Below, in pieces: positions 39,238 through 39,431 of a stretch of DNA of 39,431 bases. How positions within the stretch are numbered: position 1 is the first letter of the stretch; the number at the start of each line of letters is the position of its first letter. Where the stretch lies: positions 1 through 39,431 of the forward strand of contig CAILLK010000003.1 of assembly GCA_903835005.1 (NCBI GenBank). The letters are read 5' to 3'. The position numbers were made by a program, and so were the translations under genes. This DNA comes from an uncultured Bacteroidota bacterium. GTDB taxonomy: Bacteria; Bacteroidota; Bacteroidia; Chitinophagales; Chitinophagaceae. The notes beneath the pieces were generated by a model. It saw only the letters and a list, made by a program, of their open reading frames with translations. It did no database searches and had not been told where the DNA came from.

Positions 39238-39431
39238 TTGCACTTATTTAGCTGCAAAACAATCAAATGAATGAAAGGTAGCGCTACATGGACAGTAATT
39301 CAGCGGCAAAATAATAAGCTTGCCAAGCATAGCAGTTAAGCCGCTTTAAAAAATAATTTTCCGGCTAATTTTTGCTTGACAACTATTGGAAAGAATAAAT
39401 TGGGAAGGTTGTTTTGCATTAGGTAAATAAT

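Overview
The window looks like chromosome from a member of the Bacteroidota, probably the Chitinophagales/Sphingobacteriia side. Four kinds of evidence agree. At least ten genes are preceded by the phylum's TAnnTTTG -7 element, and no clear Shine-Dalgarno was seen. Two secreted proteins end in a type IX secretion sorting domain. Arginine synthesis uses the N-acylornithine carbamoyltransferase route. Several families, such as DUF3109, PorT-like barrels and the HGxHSPFV methyltransferase-like family, are typical of the phylum. No rRNA, tRNA, CRISPR array or intact insertion sequence was seen. The assignment rests on motif reading, not on a search.

Layout. 1-980: gene-poor DNA with large hairpins and a duplicated element of about 100 bp. 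980-13.4 kb: mostly housekeeping genes (rhomboid protease, clpX, dihydrofolate reductase, endonuclease III, MsrB lipoprotein, outer-membrane barrel, class IV aminotransferase, lpxD, DUF3109, asd, an ABC exporter and an Hpt protein), plus a 59-codon gene after clpX and a shortened methyltransferase-like protein. 13.4-17.5 kb: a tight minus-strand arginine operon, argF'-argB-argE'-argH. 17.7-22.1 kb: a peptide-modification island. One minus-strand operon encodes a PqqD-like protein, a lasso-B2-type protease, an HPr-kinase-like enzyme and a sulfotransferase; two 2-oxoglutarate/Fe(II)-type hydroxylases lie divergently beside it. No lasso cyclase and no convincing precursor is visible. 22.1-24.3 kb: a membrane protein, histidine kinase and NarL-type regulator that probably form one signalling unit.

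24.3-33.8 kb is accessory DNA. It holds unknown cysteine-rich or internally duplicated proteins, a small lipoprotein, a GT87-like membrane protein and an orphan NarL-type regulator. The spaces between genes contain unusual arrays: a 22-24 bp C-rich repeat, five copies of an 11-bp core about 21 bp apart, a 10-bp array of phased A-tracts, and an 11-bp phased TGAAG array. A candidate structured RNA of about 230 nt lies at 28.26-28.49 kb. 31.9-36.8 kb carries two secreted NHL-propeller proteins with type IX sorting tails. The right end has an acetyl-CoA acetyltransferase, a possible 38-residue membrane peptide and an XRE-type regulator with candidate operator repeats.

The two strongest candidates for something undescribed are the modification island (a lasso-type B1/B2 pair joined to a kinase, a sulfotransferase and two hydroxylases without a cyclase) and the structured RNA beside the phased A-tract array and the orphan regulator.
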